Of a stretch of DNA of 32,704 bases, positions 1-8,229 are shown piece by piece. Made by a program: the position numbers and the translations under genes. Source of the stretch: a virus; IMG/VR virus record IMGVR_UViG_3300030060_007902, positions 1-32,704 of that record; one strand, written 5' to 3'. The notes below the pieces were generated by a model, which did no database searches, was not told the origin of the DNA, and worked only from the letters and a program-made list of their open reading frames with translations. The number at the start of each line of letters is the position of its first letter. Within the stretch, counting starts at the first letter, position 1.

Positions 1-534
1 GGAACCTATAACAGGTATAAACCTACCAAATTTTAATAATCTTTTACCTATCTTTCCAGCTATGCCAGTTAATGTAGCTAAAAGTTTTCCACCTTTTATT
101 GCTGTAAAAAACCCCTTTGCTACATTTCCCATAGGTTTAAGTATTTTAGGTAATGTTTTAGTTATAAACTCTCCTACCGGTCCTAAGAAATCTGCTAACC
201 AAGTAGCAAAAGCTGTAATACCAGCTCCTAAGGCTAGGAGTAGAGGTAATTTACCTGGCTTCATTGCAGCTCCCTTTGTTGCTGTTGCTGTTGCTTTCTC
301 AGCTGGGGTAGTAGCTGTAGCACCAAAAGTATCTTTTTCGTTCTTTTTCTTAACTGTAAAAAAAGCATTAGCAAGAGCTGTACCTATATTAAAAGCTCGT
401 CTTGCTTCATTAGACTTCAAAACCGGATTAACTTTATCAGAACCTCTTACATCCCGATCTTTAACAGACTTTCTATTATTTTTGCTGTTAGATTGGCTTA
501 ATGCCTGTATTAAGTCTAGAGTTTCGTCATCCAC
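1..534 (-). CDS. Partial tail-module protein, Ala/Gly-rich with a hydrophobic segment (C-terminus beyond the window)
   Basis: The reading frame stays open from a GTG at 532-534 to the window edge, giving about 178 residues. It starts VDDETLDLIQAL, continues with a polar stretch and an Ala/Thr-rich linker, and then has a hydrophobic segment near residues 105-125 (KLPLLLALGAG and onward) followed by Gly/Lys-rich amphipathic sequence. No ATG lies between the upstream in-frame stop and this GTG. The GTG sits exactly 5 bases after the late-type octamer CATAAATA, which supports it. An ATG two bases earlier is out of frame and closes after seven codons. It follows the baseplate hub genes in the same direction. 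Its position and composition would suit a tape-measure or hub protein, but I do not recognise the family. Confidence 0.7.
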   Translation of the reverse strand, partial: MDDETLDLIQALSQSNSKNNRKSVKDRDVRGSDKVNPVLKSNEARRAFNIGTALANAFFTVKKKNEKDTFGATATTPAEKATATATKGAAMKPGKLPLLLALGAGITAFATWLADFLGPVGEFITKTLPKILKPMGNVAKGFFTAIKGGKLLATLTGIAGKIGKRLLKFGRFIPVIGS

Positions 535-539
535 ATATA

Positions 540-547
540 TATTTATG
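540..547 (-). promoter_or_regulatory. Late-type promoter octamer CATAAATA
   Basis: Read on the minus strand, CATAAATA is followed by 5 bases and the GTG start at 534. It overlaps the stop codon of the upstream gp26-like gene. Confidence 0.6.
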
Positions 548-1286
548 TATTAGACGCAGCATCAAAGAAGGTTGGGTCAATAGCAATTGTTGTATCATCA
601 ACAGTTAATATTGATTTGTCATATTCACTAACATCCTTTAAAAAGGTAGTAATACTTTCATATAACTCTAGAGGCAACTCTTCAACAATTTTAACTCTAT
701 CAATTACTTTTAAGTCGTTAAACTCTACCGCCTGATCATCAATTGTTATAGATTCAATATGTTTAATAAGTTCAAAGATATATATTAATCCCATAGCCTC
801 TGATAAATCTTCTGTCTTAAGTTTATCAATCTCTGAAATACACTTTTTAACAATTTGATTTTCTTCTTTAAGAGTGGGTATACGTAAATTAACTTTTATT
901 GAATCAATAGTAGCCTTACCATTTAATTTAAACTTAGTAGGTGCTTTTGCTTTTTTGAGACATGAGTTAATAGATATGGTTTCCCCGCTCTCAACATTAA
1001 CATTATCTCCGAGAGAATGACTTCTTAACCCTAGAATAATTGGCACTCTATCAAATGCATAAAACTGATCACCTTCAACATTTTCTAGAATTATATTGTT
1101 AATAGCCTCGGTAAACTGCAATGCACCAAGTACACCATTAACAGCTGTTGAAATTATATCTTTTTGTTGCTTTAACGTAATAGGTTTTGCAACTACATCT
1201 TTTTTGATAGAAGGTACATACACTTTAAAGTCATTTTTTAAAGAGGATAGCTTATCTAAAAAATCACTAGTGGTTGAATTGCTCAT
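543..1286 (-). CDS. Baseplate hub protein, gp26-like (T4-type)
   Basis: This 247-residue protein has the pattern of the marine T4-like baseplate hub subunit annotated gp26: an N-terminal FKVYVPSIKKDVVAKPITLK stretch (about residues 20-39) followed by QQKDIISTA, then INNIILENV, FYAFDRVPIILGLRS and SLGD (about residues 63-94). In that family a peptide-ligand-like strand is followed by KPFTLKEQK-like sequence. The C-terminus is acidic and ends near PTFFD, as in several relatives. The start ATG lies 5 bases after GTTAAATA. It belongs to a minus-strand tail block that also contains tube, sheath and terminase. The hub role is known for the family; the assignment rests on motif resemblance only. Confidence 0.62.
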   Translation of the reverse strand: MSNSTTSDFLDKLSSLKNDFKVYVPSIKKDVVAKPITLKQQKDIISTAVNGVLGALQFTEAINNIILENVEGDQFYAFDRVPIILGLRSHSLGDNVNVESGETISINSCLKKAKAPTKFKLNGKATIDSIKVNLRIPTLKEENQIVKKCISEIDKLKTEDLSEAMGLIYIFELIKHIESITIDDQAVEFNDLKVIDRVKIVEELPLELYESITTFLKDVSEYDKSILTVDDTTIAIDPTFFDAASNT

Positions 1287-1291
1287 ACGAA

Positions 1292-1299
1292 TATTTAAC
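1292..1299 (-). promoter_or_regulatory. Late-type promoter octamer GTTAAATA
   Basis: On the minus strand GTTAAATA is followed by TTCGT and the ATG at 1286, a 5-base spacing shared with most late sites in the window. Confidence 0.55.
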
Positions 1300-1306
1300 G
1301 AAGTAT

Positions 1307-2071
1307 CTATTTTTGCAACTTCTCGTTCTCTTCATCACATTCTCTTTTATACAGCTCTAGATAATCTAATATGTCTACTAATGTACTATTAACGAGGAAG
1401 TTTACATCAGGTATACGTCTACTTAGTATAAACAAATACTCTCTATATGTGTTTTCATCTAGTCCGGAAAACATACTATCAATAAACAAAAACGGTGAAC
1501 TACTTAAAAAATTTAAATTAATGGGGTTATTTTTTCCTTGAAGAAGAGGGTATCTAAATGCATCTTGTTTTTCACTAACAAACTCATTTACATTGTTTAA
1601 AACATCAGCAGGTAGTTTATTAATAATTTGTACAAACTCTTCATCAGTTAATATATCTAAGTTTAATGCTTCGCCCTCAATTGTTATGCCGCGTATAACA
1701 CTTAACACGTTATCTGTATTTACACAAAAACGTGAAGGGTAATCTAAAGTTATCTCAATGTTATCTCTAATAACTTCACGCCTTATATCTAAACACTCTT
1801 GAAATGATTCTAGAATGTATTTGATATTAACATCCTTATCATTACCGCCAATAGTTATTTGCGCAGTAGGTCTAATACATTTTTCTCTCAACATTAGTAG
1901 AGTGATAAACTTTTCAATAACATTTAAGTTTTTGGTAACAATAAAATCTTCTAGATAATTTAACTTTGTATGTAATGAATTATTATGAAGTAGTAGTTCG
2001 CGTATATGCTTATACAAAAATTGTTTTACTTTTACTTCCTTACCATTTGGAAGTGTGAAGGTCATGACCAT
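1307..2071 (-). CDS. Baseplate hub-region protein (gp26/gp51-like candidate)
   Basis: A protein of 254 residues (252 if the second Met is used) that begins MTFTLPNGKEVKVKQFLYKH after Met-Val. This LPNGK..V.V..F.YK opening resembles small T4-like hub proteins, in which a short beta-hairpin is followed by a mainly helical domain. A mid-region ITLDYPSRF and a charged C-terminus (KRECDEENEKLQK) follow. It lies between the gp26-like gene and a tube-like gene in the same direction. No late octamer precedes it. Instead a perfect 16-base palindrome touches its start, so transcription probably comes through from the gene upstream. I infer a hub or hub-assembly role from position and the opening motif, and the exact T4 counterpart is uncertain. 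Confidence 0.5.
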   Translation of the reverse strand: MVMTFTLPNGKEVKVKQFLYKHIRELLLHNNSLHTKLNYLEDFIVTKNLNVIEKFITLLMLREKCIRPTAQITIGGNDKDVNIKYILESFQECLDIRREVIRDNIEITLDYPSRFCVNTDNVLSVIRGITIEGEALNLDILTDEEFVQIINKLPADVLNNVNEFVSEKQDAFRYPLLQGKNNPINLNFLSSSPFLFIDSMFSGLDENTYREYLFILSRRIPDVNFLVNSTLVDILDYLELYKRECDEENEKLQK

Positions 2072-2087
2072 GTGATTAATTAATCAC
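2072..2087. repeat. Perfect 16-base palindrome GTGATTAATTAATCAC
   Basis: The sequence equals its own reverse complement. It lies between the stop of the tube-like gene (2099) and the ATG at 2071, directly abutting that ATG. It could be a protein-binding site or an RNA hairpin over the start codon. There is no T-run, so it is not a normal terminator. Confidence 0.6.
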
Positions 2088-2098
2088 TAATTCTATAA

Positions 2099-2767
2099 CT
2101 ACAACACCGGCGGAGCTGGTACCGGTCGTGGATCACCAAATATAGGAATTGGTTGATAATTTTTAAATCCAAACGTAATTGATTTTTCAATATAGTCTGT
2201 ATTATCATAGTTTAACGAATAACCTTCAACATTTGTTGGAAAAACATCAAGAAATCTATAACCTTTACGACGTGCACCTACATTATTATATTGTACTAAT
2301 TCTACTGCAGGGCAAAGTAAATTACGTAACATTAAGCCGTCGATACCTACTGCTACCATCCATGGTCTAAAAAACAAATGCTCTATATCATCTTCTGTAT
2401 CAAAAAAGTTTATTACTAGATTCTTACTTAAAAAATCTGTTCGTTTTTGAACTGCATAACCAGGTAAAAAGCCACCTTGGTTCATATTACCCGCAACATC
2501 AAATTGTGTATTTTCATTCGGAACAGTAATAGAGCGAGCAGCAAGTATATTACCGATTGTATGATCTGTGTAGTCGTATGGTTGCTTAATTGCACGCCAA
2601 TGCTCTTCAGGGCTTTTCTCTAGCGCAGCGTTAATTGAATATACTAAATCCTGTGGGTAGAAGAAAGACACTTTCCATAGAAATGGATGTGATAAAAAGA
2701 ATTTAGATGTATAATTTGACGTACTGTACGCATCAAGAAAATCATACGTTGGTTTATGAAATGCCAT
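2099..2767 (-). CDS. Tail tube-like structural protein (baseplate/tube region)
   Basis: This 222-residue protein looks like a diverged member of the tail-tube fold family. It has SKFFLSHPFLWKVSFFYP near residues 21-38, then RSITVPNE, LVINFFDTEDDIEHLFFRPW, and a C-terminal strand region ITFGFKNYQPI. The beta-strand / 'N.F.......L.F.RPW' / strand arrangement parallels gp19-type proteins encoded nearby. It is immediately downstream of the tail tube gene. In T4-like phages, proteins with this fold sit at the tube-baseplate junction (gp48/gp54). Whether this is such a junction protein or a second tube subunit cannot be told from sequence alone. It ends in a Pro-rich tail (DPRPVPAPPVL). The start lies 6 bases after ATTAAATA. 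Confidence 0.5.
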   Translation of the reverse strand: MAFHKPTYDFLDAYSTSNYTSKFFLSHPFLWKVSFFYPQDLVYSINAALEKSPEEHWRAIKQPYDYTDHTIGNILAARSITVPNENTQFDVAGNMNQGGFLPGYAVQKRTDFLSKNLVINFFDTEDDIEHLFFRPWMVAVGIDGLMLRNLLCPAVELVQYNNVGARRKGYRFLDVFPTNVEGYSLNYDNTDYIEKSITFGFKNYQPIPIFGDPRPVPAPPVL

Positions 2768-2773
2768 TAATAG

Positions 2774-2781
2774 TATTTAAT
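2774..2781 (-). promoter_or_regulatory. Late-type promoter octamer ATTAAATA
   Basis: On the minus strand ATTAAATA is followed by CTATTA and the ATG at 2767 (6-base spacing). Confidence 0.55.
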
Positions 2782-2804
2782 CGGCAACCTATAAGAAAGA
2801 ATAA

Positions 2805-3368
2805 TTATGCTGCAGCAAAATCTCTGTAGAAGTGGTATGCAAACGTTACAGAAAAGCTTAACACTTCACCAGTACCATCTGCTATGTCATAACTAATTGG
2901 TCCAATGTCTCTTATAGAAGCACCAACTAGTTTAAACTTTCTAACTGGATTTAATTCTTTATTCAATTGAACTAAATCAATATAAGATCCTTCACCAGGC
3001 ATACCATATTGACCTAAGGAAGTTTCATTGTTGAAAACAATCCTAGAAGCTGCTTCAAATTTAGTTCTTAACTGACAGTTTTCATCATGATAAAAATCAA
3101 TTGAATAACCAGCTGCTCCAGGGTAAGTAGACTTACCAGGTAAGTGAAACTCTTGTCCAAAATAGTTTACAACTTTATCTTCAATATTTCTACCAGGTAA
3201 CTCTGCTGTTTTAGCATAAACTAAATCAGGTGAAATATCTCCGTTACCATCTCCTAGAAACTCAACTCCAGGTAAACTAATCCCTTGCACACGAAAAAGA
3301 AAATCTCGCGAAAATTGATTCGCTCCAGCTTGAGAAAAGAATTTTTGAATTGTTGTTGTATCGGCCAT
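2805..3368 (-). CDS. gp19: Tail tube protein, gp19-like
   Basis: A 187-residue protein with the features of the T4-like tail tube family (gp19; T4 gp19 is of similar length). These are an N-terminal NQFSRDFLFRVQGISLPG, an ELPGRNIED turn (about residues 52-60), FHLPGKSTYPG, the characteristic SIDFYHDENCQLRTKFEA (about residues 89-106) and a C-terminal strand VLSFSVTFAYHFYRDF. Tube monomers form stacked hexameric rings through which DNA passes; this is family knowledge. The gene directly follows the sheath gene in transcription order, as in T4 (18 then 19). The start is 5 bases after ACTAAATA. Confidence 0.85.
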   Translation of the reverse strand: MADTTTIQKFFSQAGANQFSRDFLFRVQGISLPGVEFLGDGNGDISPDLVYAKTAELPGRNIEDKVVNYFGQEFHLPGKSTYPGAAGYSIDFYHDENCQLRTKFEAASRIVFNNETSLGQYGMPGEGSYIDLVQLNKELNPVRKFKLVGASIRDIGPISYDIADGTGEVLSFSVTFAYHFYRDFAAA

Positions 3369-3373
3369 ATTAT

Positions 3374-3381
3374 TATTTAGT
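3374..3381 (-). promoter_or_regulatory. Late-type promoter octamer ACTAAATA
   Basis: On the minus strand ACTAAATA is followed by ATAAT and the ATG at 3368 (5-base spacing). Confidence 0.55.
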
Positions 3382-3392
3382 GTTCAATTTTA

Positions 3393-5813
3393 TTAACCAC
3401 CAACTAACTCTTGGAAATTTGCATCCGTTCTAGTTGCGTAGAAGTTAACTAAGATAAATTCTGCTGTTCTTGTTGGTTTTAAGTATATATCTACAACCAA
3501 CTCATTAGCATCGATTACTGATGGTGTGTTATTTCTTTCATCACATACAATTAAGTAATCAAATAATCCTTCGTTATTTCTTGCTCTTTCGAATATTGGG
3601 GTTAAAGCGTTAACTAATCTTGTTCTAGTAAATTCAGAGTTTTGCTCAAAGACAAACTGCCTTGTTAATTGTTTAGTAGGTCTTTCAAGTGCTAAGAACA
3701 ACCTTCTTACGTTAATTCTATCAAACGCACTTGGTTTCTTCTGCAATGTTTTCTGACCAAATATCACTATTCCTTGATTTGGAAATTGTGCTACAGGGTT
3801 AATGTTTGCTTTATAAAACTCATCACGTTGTTTTTGGTTTGGATTAACACAAATATCAAGTGCATTTCCAACTAAACCTCTTGTAAATCCTGCTGGTGCA
3901 AACCATGGGAAGGCTACTGCGTCTGTTCTTGCCATGGCAGCGCCGGCAAAACCAGAAAATGGTACCCAGACGTTTTGTCCTGTATAACTGTCATTAACTA
4001 GTGACCAGTTACCATATGTTGTTGCATAAGATGTATTCTCATTTTCGAATTGATGCTTAACTGGCCAAAATACATCTGTTTGAAAGTTATTATTCTTATT
4101 ATCAAGAATCTTAGTATTTTGACCTTGTACAAATATTTGCCTAATTGGATCAGCAATGAATATGCAATCACCTCTATCACCACCTTCATACGGTGGTTTA
4201 ACAAATTTTTCAAACTTATTAAACACTGCGGCGTAATCGTTTCTAAGAGTAGCTGCAGTTCCAGAAATATCACTTGATGTTCTAAGTCCATTTACAGCTT
4301 GCACAATTTTGTTAGTTTGTGAAAACTCATCGTAATAATCTCCTGCGAATGCGGCACATGCTACTGAGTAGATCGTTCCCAACCCACCTTCAACAACGAC
4401 GTCAATATTATAGACTTCATCGTTCTTAATATTGTCCAGAGCTCTTTCAATCTTACTTGGTATATTACCAAGTACTTTATCAGTTATTGTTTGGTTAGTA
4501 TAAGCAGCTACCGGGTAAAGGTATGCTGCGTCTGCTCTATTAGGTGGCGGTGCATTATCACCAGCTAGAGCCCGGCGAAGTACGTTTATGGTCGATAAGG
4601 AATCTCCCACTGGAGTTTTTGCGGATAAAGCAAAACCAAGTGAACTTGATAATGCACCAACAAAGTTATCAGATAGAACACGTATTTTCTTAAGAGGTCT
4701 ACCACCTGGATTAAGAGCTTCACCTCCGGCCAGACGATTAGAAAGATAATCATTAACTAAAACTGTTATGTTGTTAGAACCACTAGCCCTATTACTTACG
4801 TAAGATGAAACATCAGGTCCCCCGTTCGGGTTAAGTTGCTTTCTAAATGTATTAATCGAGCCAACTATACCGTCTGTTAACGTATAATCAAGCTTAAATG
4901 CTTCATTCGCATAAATTGATTTACGTAATTTAAATACCCCTAAGCTAAGATAATCATCAAACTCTCTACTATTTAGATCGTAATCAACTAAATTATCAAT
5001 CACCTCTGATATACTATTATTTGTACCGTTTTCATAATTAGCAGTAACATTAAATGTCAGAGTACCGTTTGGTATTTCAGTAAGATCTTCCTCTCTTTGA
5101 CCTGCTGTAGCCGCTTCAGTAGTAGTTTTAATACCGGAAATACTATTAAAATTAGAAGCTGGGTTTACATTTACGTTATCCGTTATACCAACATAAAGAC
5201 CTTCAAACTGTTGATTAATAGTTGTTTGCGCTTTATTTAAAACAACAATACCAGCATGTCCAAATCCTTCAATCTTATTTGCTCCGAGCAAACTTTCAAT
5301 TTTCTTAGCATCATTATTAGTTGCCTGCCATGTATACTCTTGTCCGGCAAGTGCTGATAAATATTGCGACTCGGTTAAATCTACATGCACCGGTGAACCA
5401 AGTACGTACGTAGCAGAACTCGATTGGCTAAGACTTGCCTGTATACCGGTACTACTTATACCGCTATACAGAGTAGGTGAAACAGCAGTAACCGGATACG
5501 CCAGCGCAGAATATTTAGATCCAAACCCATCACCTGTATCAGGACCATAAGGTAACCTTCCTGCATATACGTTTGAAGGAGAGTTTAAAAGCTCTCGTAT
5601 AGTGTAATGGAAATATCTTTCAGAAGAGTTAGTAGGAGTTCCAAATACTTGAGCTAACTCTTGTGTTGTTGTAATTCTTAAAACTTCATCAATGGGTCCC
5701 TGTTGTGCAAACCCAGTAACGTATATGTTAGTTCCTACATTTGCTGGGGCCGTAAGTGAAAGATCTGATTCTCTAATTTCTACTCCAGGGGAGGTAATTG
5801 TACGCTGTGCCAT
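3393..5813 (-). CDS. gp18: Contractile tail sheath protein, gp18-like
   Basis: The 806-residue protein opens with ITSPGVEIRESDLS, the signature start of myovirus sheath proteins, followed by YVTGFAQQGPIDEVLRITT and FGTPTNSSERYFHYTIREL. Its C-terminal part carries the conserved sheath domain: NVRRLFLALERPTKQLTRQF (about residues 690-710), then FVFEQN, and a final strand VDIYLKPTRTAEFILVNF near residues 773-790. T4 gp18 is about 659 residues, so roughly 150 extra residues lie mainly in the central variable part, probably surface-exposed domains. It sits between the two tube-like genes. The start lies 5 bases after GATAAATA. The call is secure; the location of the insertion is inferred. Confidence 0.92.
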   Translation of the reverse strand: MAQRTITSPGVEIRESDLSLTAPANVGTNIYVTGFAQQGPIDEVLRITTTQELAQVFGTPTNSSERYFHYTIRELLNSPSNVYAGRLPYGPDTGDGFGSKYSALAYPVTAVSPTLYSGISSTGIQASLSQSSSATYVLGSPVHVDLTESQYLSALAGQEYTWQATNNDAKKIESLLGANKIEGFGHAGIVVLNKAQTTINQQFEGLYVGITDNVNVNPASNFNSISGIKTTTEAATAGQREEDLTEIPNGTLTFNVTANYENGTNNSISEVIDNLVDYDLNSREFDDYLSLGVFKLRKSIYANEAFKLDYTLTDGIVGSINTFRKQLNPNGGPDVSSYVSNRASGSNNITVLVNDYLSNRLAGGEALNPGGRPLKKIRVLSDNFVGALSSSLGFALSAKTPVGDSLSTINVLRRALAGDNAPPPNRADAAYLYPVAAYTNQTITDKVLGNIPSKIERALDNIKNDEVYNIDVVVEGGLGTIYSVACAAFAGDYYDEFSQTNKIVQAVNGLRTSSDISGTAATLRNDYAAVFNKFEKFVKPPYEGGDRGDCIFIADPIRQIFVQGQNTKILDNKNNNFQTDVFWPVKHQFENENTSYATTYGNWSLVNDSYTGQNVWVPFSGFAGAAMARTDAVAFPWFAPAGFTRGLVGNALDICVNPNQKQRDEFYKANINPVAQFPNQGIVIFGQKTLQKKPSAFDRINVRRLFLALERPTKQLTRQFVFEQNSEFTRTRLVNALTPIFERARNNEGLFDYLIVCDERNNTPSVIDANELVVDIYLKPTRTAEFILVNFYATRTDANFQELVGG

Positions 5814-5818
5814 AAAAT

Positions 5819-5826
5819 TATTTATC
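5819..5826 (-). promoter_or_regulatory. Late-type promoter octamer GATAAATA
   Basis: On the minus strand GATAAATA is followed by ATTTT and the ATG at 5813 (5-base spacing). It drives the sheath gene. Confidence 0.6.
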
Positions 5827-5845
5827 CTTTTTTAACCAAATTAAT

Positions 5846-6436
5846 TCAAAAATTAATGACTTCAGTATGTAATTGCGAATAAACAAATGTAAATCCTGAT
5901 GTTATTTCGTTAGAATCTTGATAATTATAATTTACAGCTTCTAATGTAGTAGGAAATGCTTTAGTATACGTGAATTTTATTCGATTGTTATTAAATTCAT
6001 CTTTACCATAAATTGTTAAATCTGTTTGATAATCTCTAAAGTCAGGTGATTCATTCTGATTTAACTCACGTTGATTGTATTTTCCTATATGTTGATCATG
6101 TAGTAAGTTTATCCATTGATAAATTACCCAGTAGTTTCGATATTCGTTATCAACATTAAAATTAACTGTAACAGGTGGGAAAGGATCTTTAGAGTGAGAA
6201 GATACATATAGTGTACTACCAGCATAGCGTGTTTCTTGAGCAGCTACTGTTATTTCTGGTACTGCTGCACCAAAAATAGAAAACTGTACAGAGTCACTAA
6301 TAATAGTAGTGTTATTTTGTTCTTGAGTATAATTTTTATTAATATCTTTTAAAATTGGAGGTACATCAAAAATTAACAAGAACTTATCTGCTCTTGATTT
6401 ATTCAGCATGGACTGCTGCATAGTGTTTCTAGCCAT
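5846..6436 (-). CDS. Second tail tube-like protein between sheath and terminase
   Basis: A 196-residue protein with tube-fold features: ADKFLLIFDVPP (about residues 16-27), QFSIFGAAVPEITV, a strand-turn KDPFPPVTVNFNVDNEYRNY, the helix YWVIYQWINLLHD near residues 100-113, a strand DYQTDLTIYGKDEF, and a final EITSGFTFVYSQLHTEV. The NFNVDNEY..Y..IYQWIN pattern is typical of tail-tube and tube-cap proteins of marine T4-like phages. It resembles the gp19-like protein in layout but not closely in sequence. It could be a tail terminator or junction protein rather than the main tube subunit. The start is 6 bases after a perfect TATAAATA. Confidence 0.6.
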   Translation of the reverse strand: MARNTMQQSMLNKSRADKFLLIFDVPPILKDINKNYTQEQNNTTIISDSVQFSIFGAAVPEITVAAQETRYAGSTLYVSSHSKDPFPPVTVNFNVDNEYRNYWVIYQWINLLHDQHIGKYNQRELNQNESPDFRDYQTDLTIYGKDEFNNNRIKFTYTKAFPTTLEAVNYNYQDSNEITSGFTFVYSQLHTEVINF

Positions 6437-6442
6437 ATAATA

Positions 6443-6450
6443 TATTTATA
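6443..6450 (-). promoter_or_regulatory. Late promoter TATAAATA (perfect)
   Basis: Exact T4 late consensus on the minus strand, followed by TATTAT and the ATG at 6436 (6-base spacing). It overlaps the 3' end of the terminase gene. Confidence 0.7.
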
Positions 6451-8197
6451 GTAAATTATCTGTTCTTGGTAGACCAGCTTGCCAATCATCTGGCGGTTTT
6501 TCATTAATAAGTTGATACCCGAAAGCTCTTAAATCATCCATATCAGAATCAGCTTCACTTTCGCCCATCCCCCATACTAATGCATTCATTTGATGGTTAG
6601 TACTTCCAACTATTTCATCATCTAAGTATATTGATGTCGGGTCTTCGAAATACTGTACTCCAAAGTCCATAGGCTCAATAACAGAAGGCTTACCCATATC
6701 ATCAACCTCAACTATTTCGAAGAACCGCTCAGTTATTTCTTTCTCCAAAATGAATAATGCATATAACATCGCCATTACTCTATCATCATGAAAACCTGCA
6801 CGAGCTTTCCAAGTACCATTTGGATATCTAACAAAGTTTCTTAACTCAGCTACTGTTTGTTCTTCATTTATATGAACTACTCTTATTTCATTCATGAAGT
6901 ATCTCATATTAAGAACACCTTTGTACTTAGTATTAGTATGAGCTATCATACCTCTCATTACATTTCTACGATGAGCATTTTTGTTACCGTATGATACTAA
7001 TTTTTCATATCCTAAATCTTCTGACAACCTATCCACTACTTGCGCGCCACAATTGTTTCTCTCTATGAGAGCTAAGGGAGACCCCCAGTTACGTAAAATT
7101 TTGTATAATCTATTAGTAAACTCTAAAGGCGGGATCTTGTTGTTTCTATATACAGCTACCTGTTTGATGTCTTTAATATCGGTTATATCTAAAATCTGAA
7201 TGACAGATGAATCAACTCCAACTCCTTCAGATATATCTACTCCTGCAGCATACAATCTACTATCATCAGGCTCTTCCCATATCTTATAATGACCATCATC
7301 TAAAACAATTTTAGGTTCAGTTACCTTAGACATCATTTCTTCAAATAGTTCGTCATCGAGAGTAGATTCACCTGAGTGTATGAACTCACATTCGAATTCT
7401 TGTAACCATGCATCTGCAGACCCAATAGCAGTTTTAGTAGCTTGAGCCCAAGCTTCATCTCTCCCTGGTATTTCATCCCATTTTATTTTATCATGTGCCC
7501 ATCCATTTTCACCTTCAATTGCTCCGTGGTATAATTTATAGAATAAATTATCTGTGCCATTAGAAGTAGAGCAAACAAATACTTTAGAATTCTTAGAAGA
7601 AGTAATAATAGGAAAGACCGATTTCCAAAACTCTTCAACTAAGTGAGACTCAATAAAAGCCATCTCATCAATAACTAAACAGTTAACTGATTGACCACGA
7701 GCAGCAGTACCGGTAGTAGTTGTAATACCTATACGACTTCCGTTTTCTAACGTCATTGATGTTTTAGCATATTCTTTTACCGGTGGTTTAAGCCAGTTAG
7801 GAAGCTCTTCGTATGCCATTCTAACTCTTTGAAAGATTTCAATAGCGGTTGCTTCTTTGTTTGCTACTAAAAGTATACGTTGATCATTATTAAAGCATGC
7901 TTGCCACAATATATAGATAGTCATCATTGTTGACTTACCTATCTGTCTAGATGCTAATAAACAAAAGAATCGATTATCTCTCATCTTTCTAAGAGCTCTT
8001 TTTTGAGGTTTATATAAATTTATTTTTTCTTTACCTCTATCTAGATTAATAATATGAAAGAAGTTTTCAGCAAAATATAAGATATTTTTACTAGCTTTCT
8101 TGAGGTCTCTAACTTGTTCTTTAGTATATTCACCCTTCCAGTTAACGTTGGGTAAGTTTTTATTACCCATATAGAACATATTATCTTGTCTAGTCAC
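6446..8197 (-). CDS. gp17: Large terminase subunit, gp17-like (ATPase and nuclease)
   Basis: This 583-residue protein packages phage DNA into the prohead. Walker A is SRQIGKST (about residues 83-90), Walker B with the catalytic Glu is CLVIDEMAFIE, and the coupling motif is VFVCSTSNG. The C-terminal RNase H-like nuclease has AAGVDISEGVGVDSS, ALIERNN and FHDDRVMAMLYAL, supplying the acidic residues. Length is close to T4 gp17 (610). I chose the GTG at 8195-8197 because it lies 5 bases after ATTAAATA, matching the spacing of the other late genes; ATGs at 8179 or 8170 are alternatives that remove 6 or 9 residues. The GTG start leaves 32 bases to the divergent plus-strand gene. Head and tail genes flank it. 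Confidence 0.95.
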   Translation of the reverse strand: MTRQDNMFYMGNKNLPNVNWKGEYTKEQVRDLKKASKNILYFAENFFHIINLDRGKEKINLYKPQKRALRKMRDNRFFCLLASRQIGKSTMMTIYILWQACFNNDQRILLVANKEATAIEIFQRVRMAYEELPNWLKPPVKEYAKTSMTLENGSRIGITTTTGTAARGQSVNCLVIDEMAFIESHLVEEFWKSVFPIITSSKNSKVFVCSTSNGTDNLFYKLYHGAIEGENGWAHDKIKWDEIPGRDEAWAQATKTAIGSADAWLQEFECEFIHSGESTLDDELFEEMMSKVTEPKIVLDDGHYKIWEEPDDSRLYAAGVDISEGVGVDSSVIQILDITDIKDIKQVAVYRNNKIPPLEFTNRLYKILRNWGSPLALIERNNCGAQVVDRLSEDLGYEKLVSYGNKNAHRRNVMRGMIAHTNTKYKGVLNMRYFMNEIRVVHINEEQTVAELRNFVRYPNGTWKARAGFHDDRVMAMLYALFILEKEITERFFEIVEVDDMGKPSVIEPMDFGVQYFEDPTSIYLDDEIVGSTNHQMNALVWGMGESEADSDMDDLRAFGYQLINEKPPDDWQAGLPRTDNLL

Positions 8198-8202
8198 AGA
8201 AA

Positions 8203-8210
8203 TATTTAAT
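8203..8210 (-). promoter_or_regulatory. Late-type promoter octamer ATTAAATA (terminase)
   Basis: On the minus strand ATTAAATA is followed by TTTCT and an in-frame GTG at 8197. It is only 6 bases from the octamer of the divergent gene at 8217-8224. Confidence 0.55.
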
Positions 8211-8216
8211 AGGTAG

Positions 8217-8224
8217 CATAAATA
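8217..8224 (+). promoter_or_regulatory. Late-type promoter octamer CATAAATA
   Basis: CATAAATA, then ATTAC, then the ATG at 8230 (5-base spacing). It is back to back with the terminase promoter. Confidence 0.6.
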
Positions 8225-8229
8225 ATTAC

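Noticed and set aside
62-553. Plus-strand open frame of 163 residues
   Set aside because: It lies opposite a minus-strand frame that has a late octamer and start at the standard spacing and continues beyond the window edge; its composition looks like antisense.
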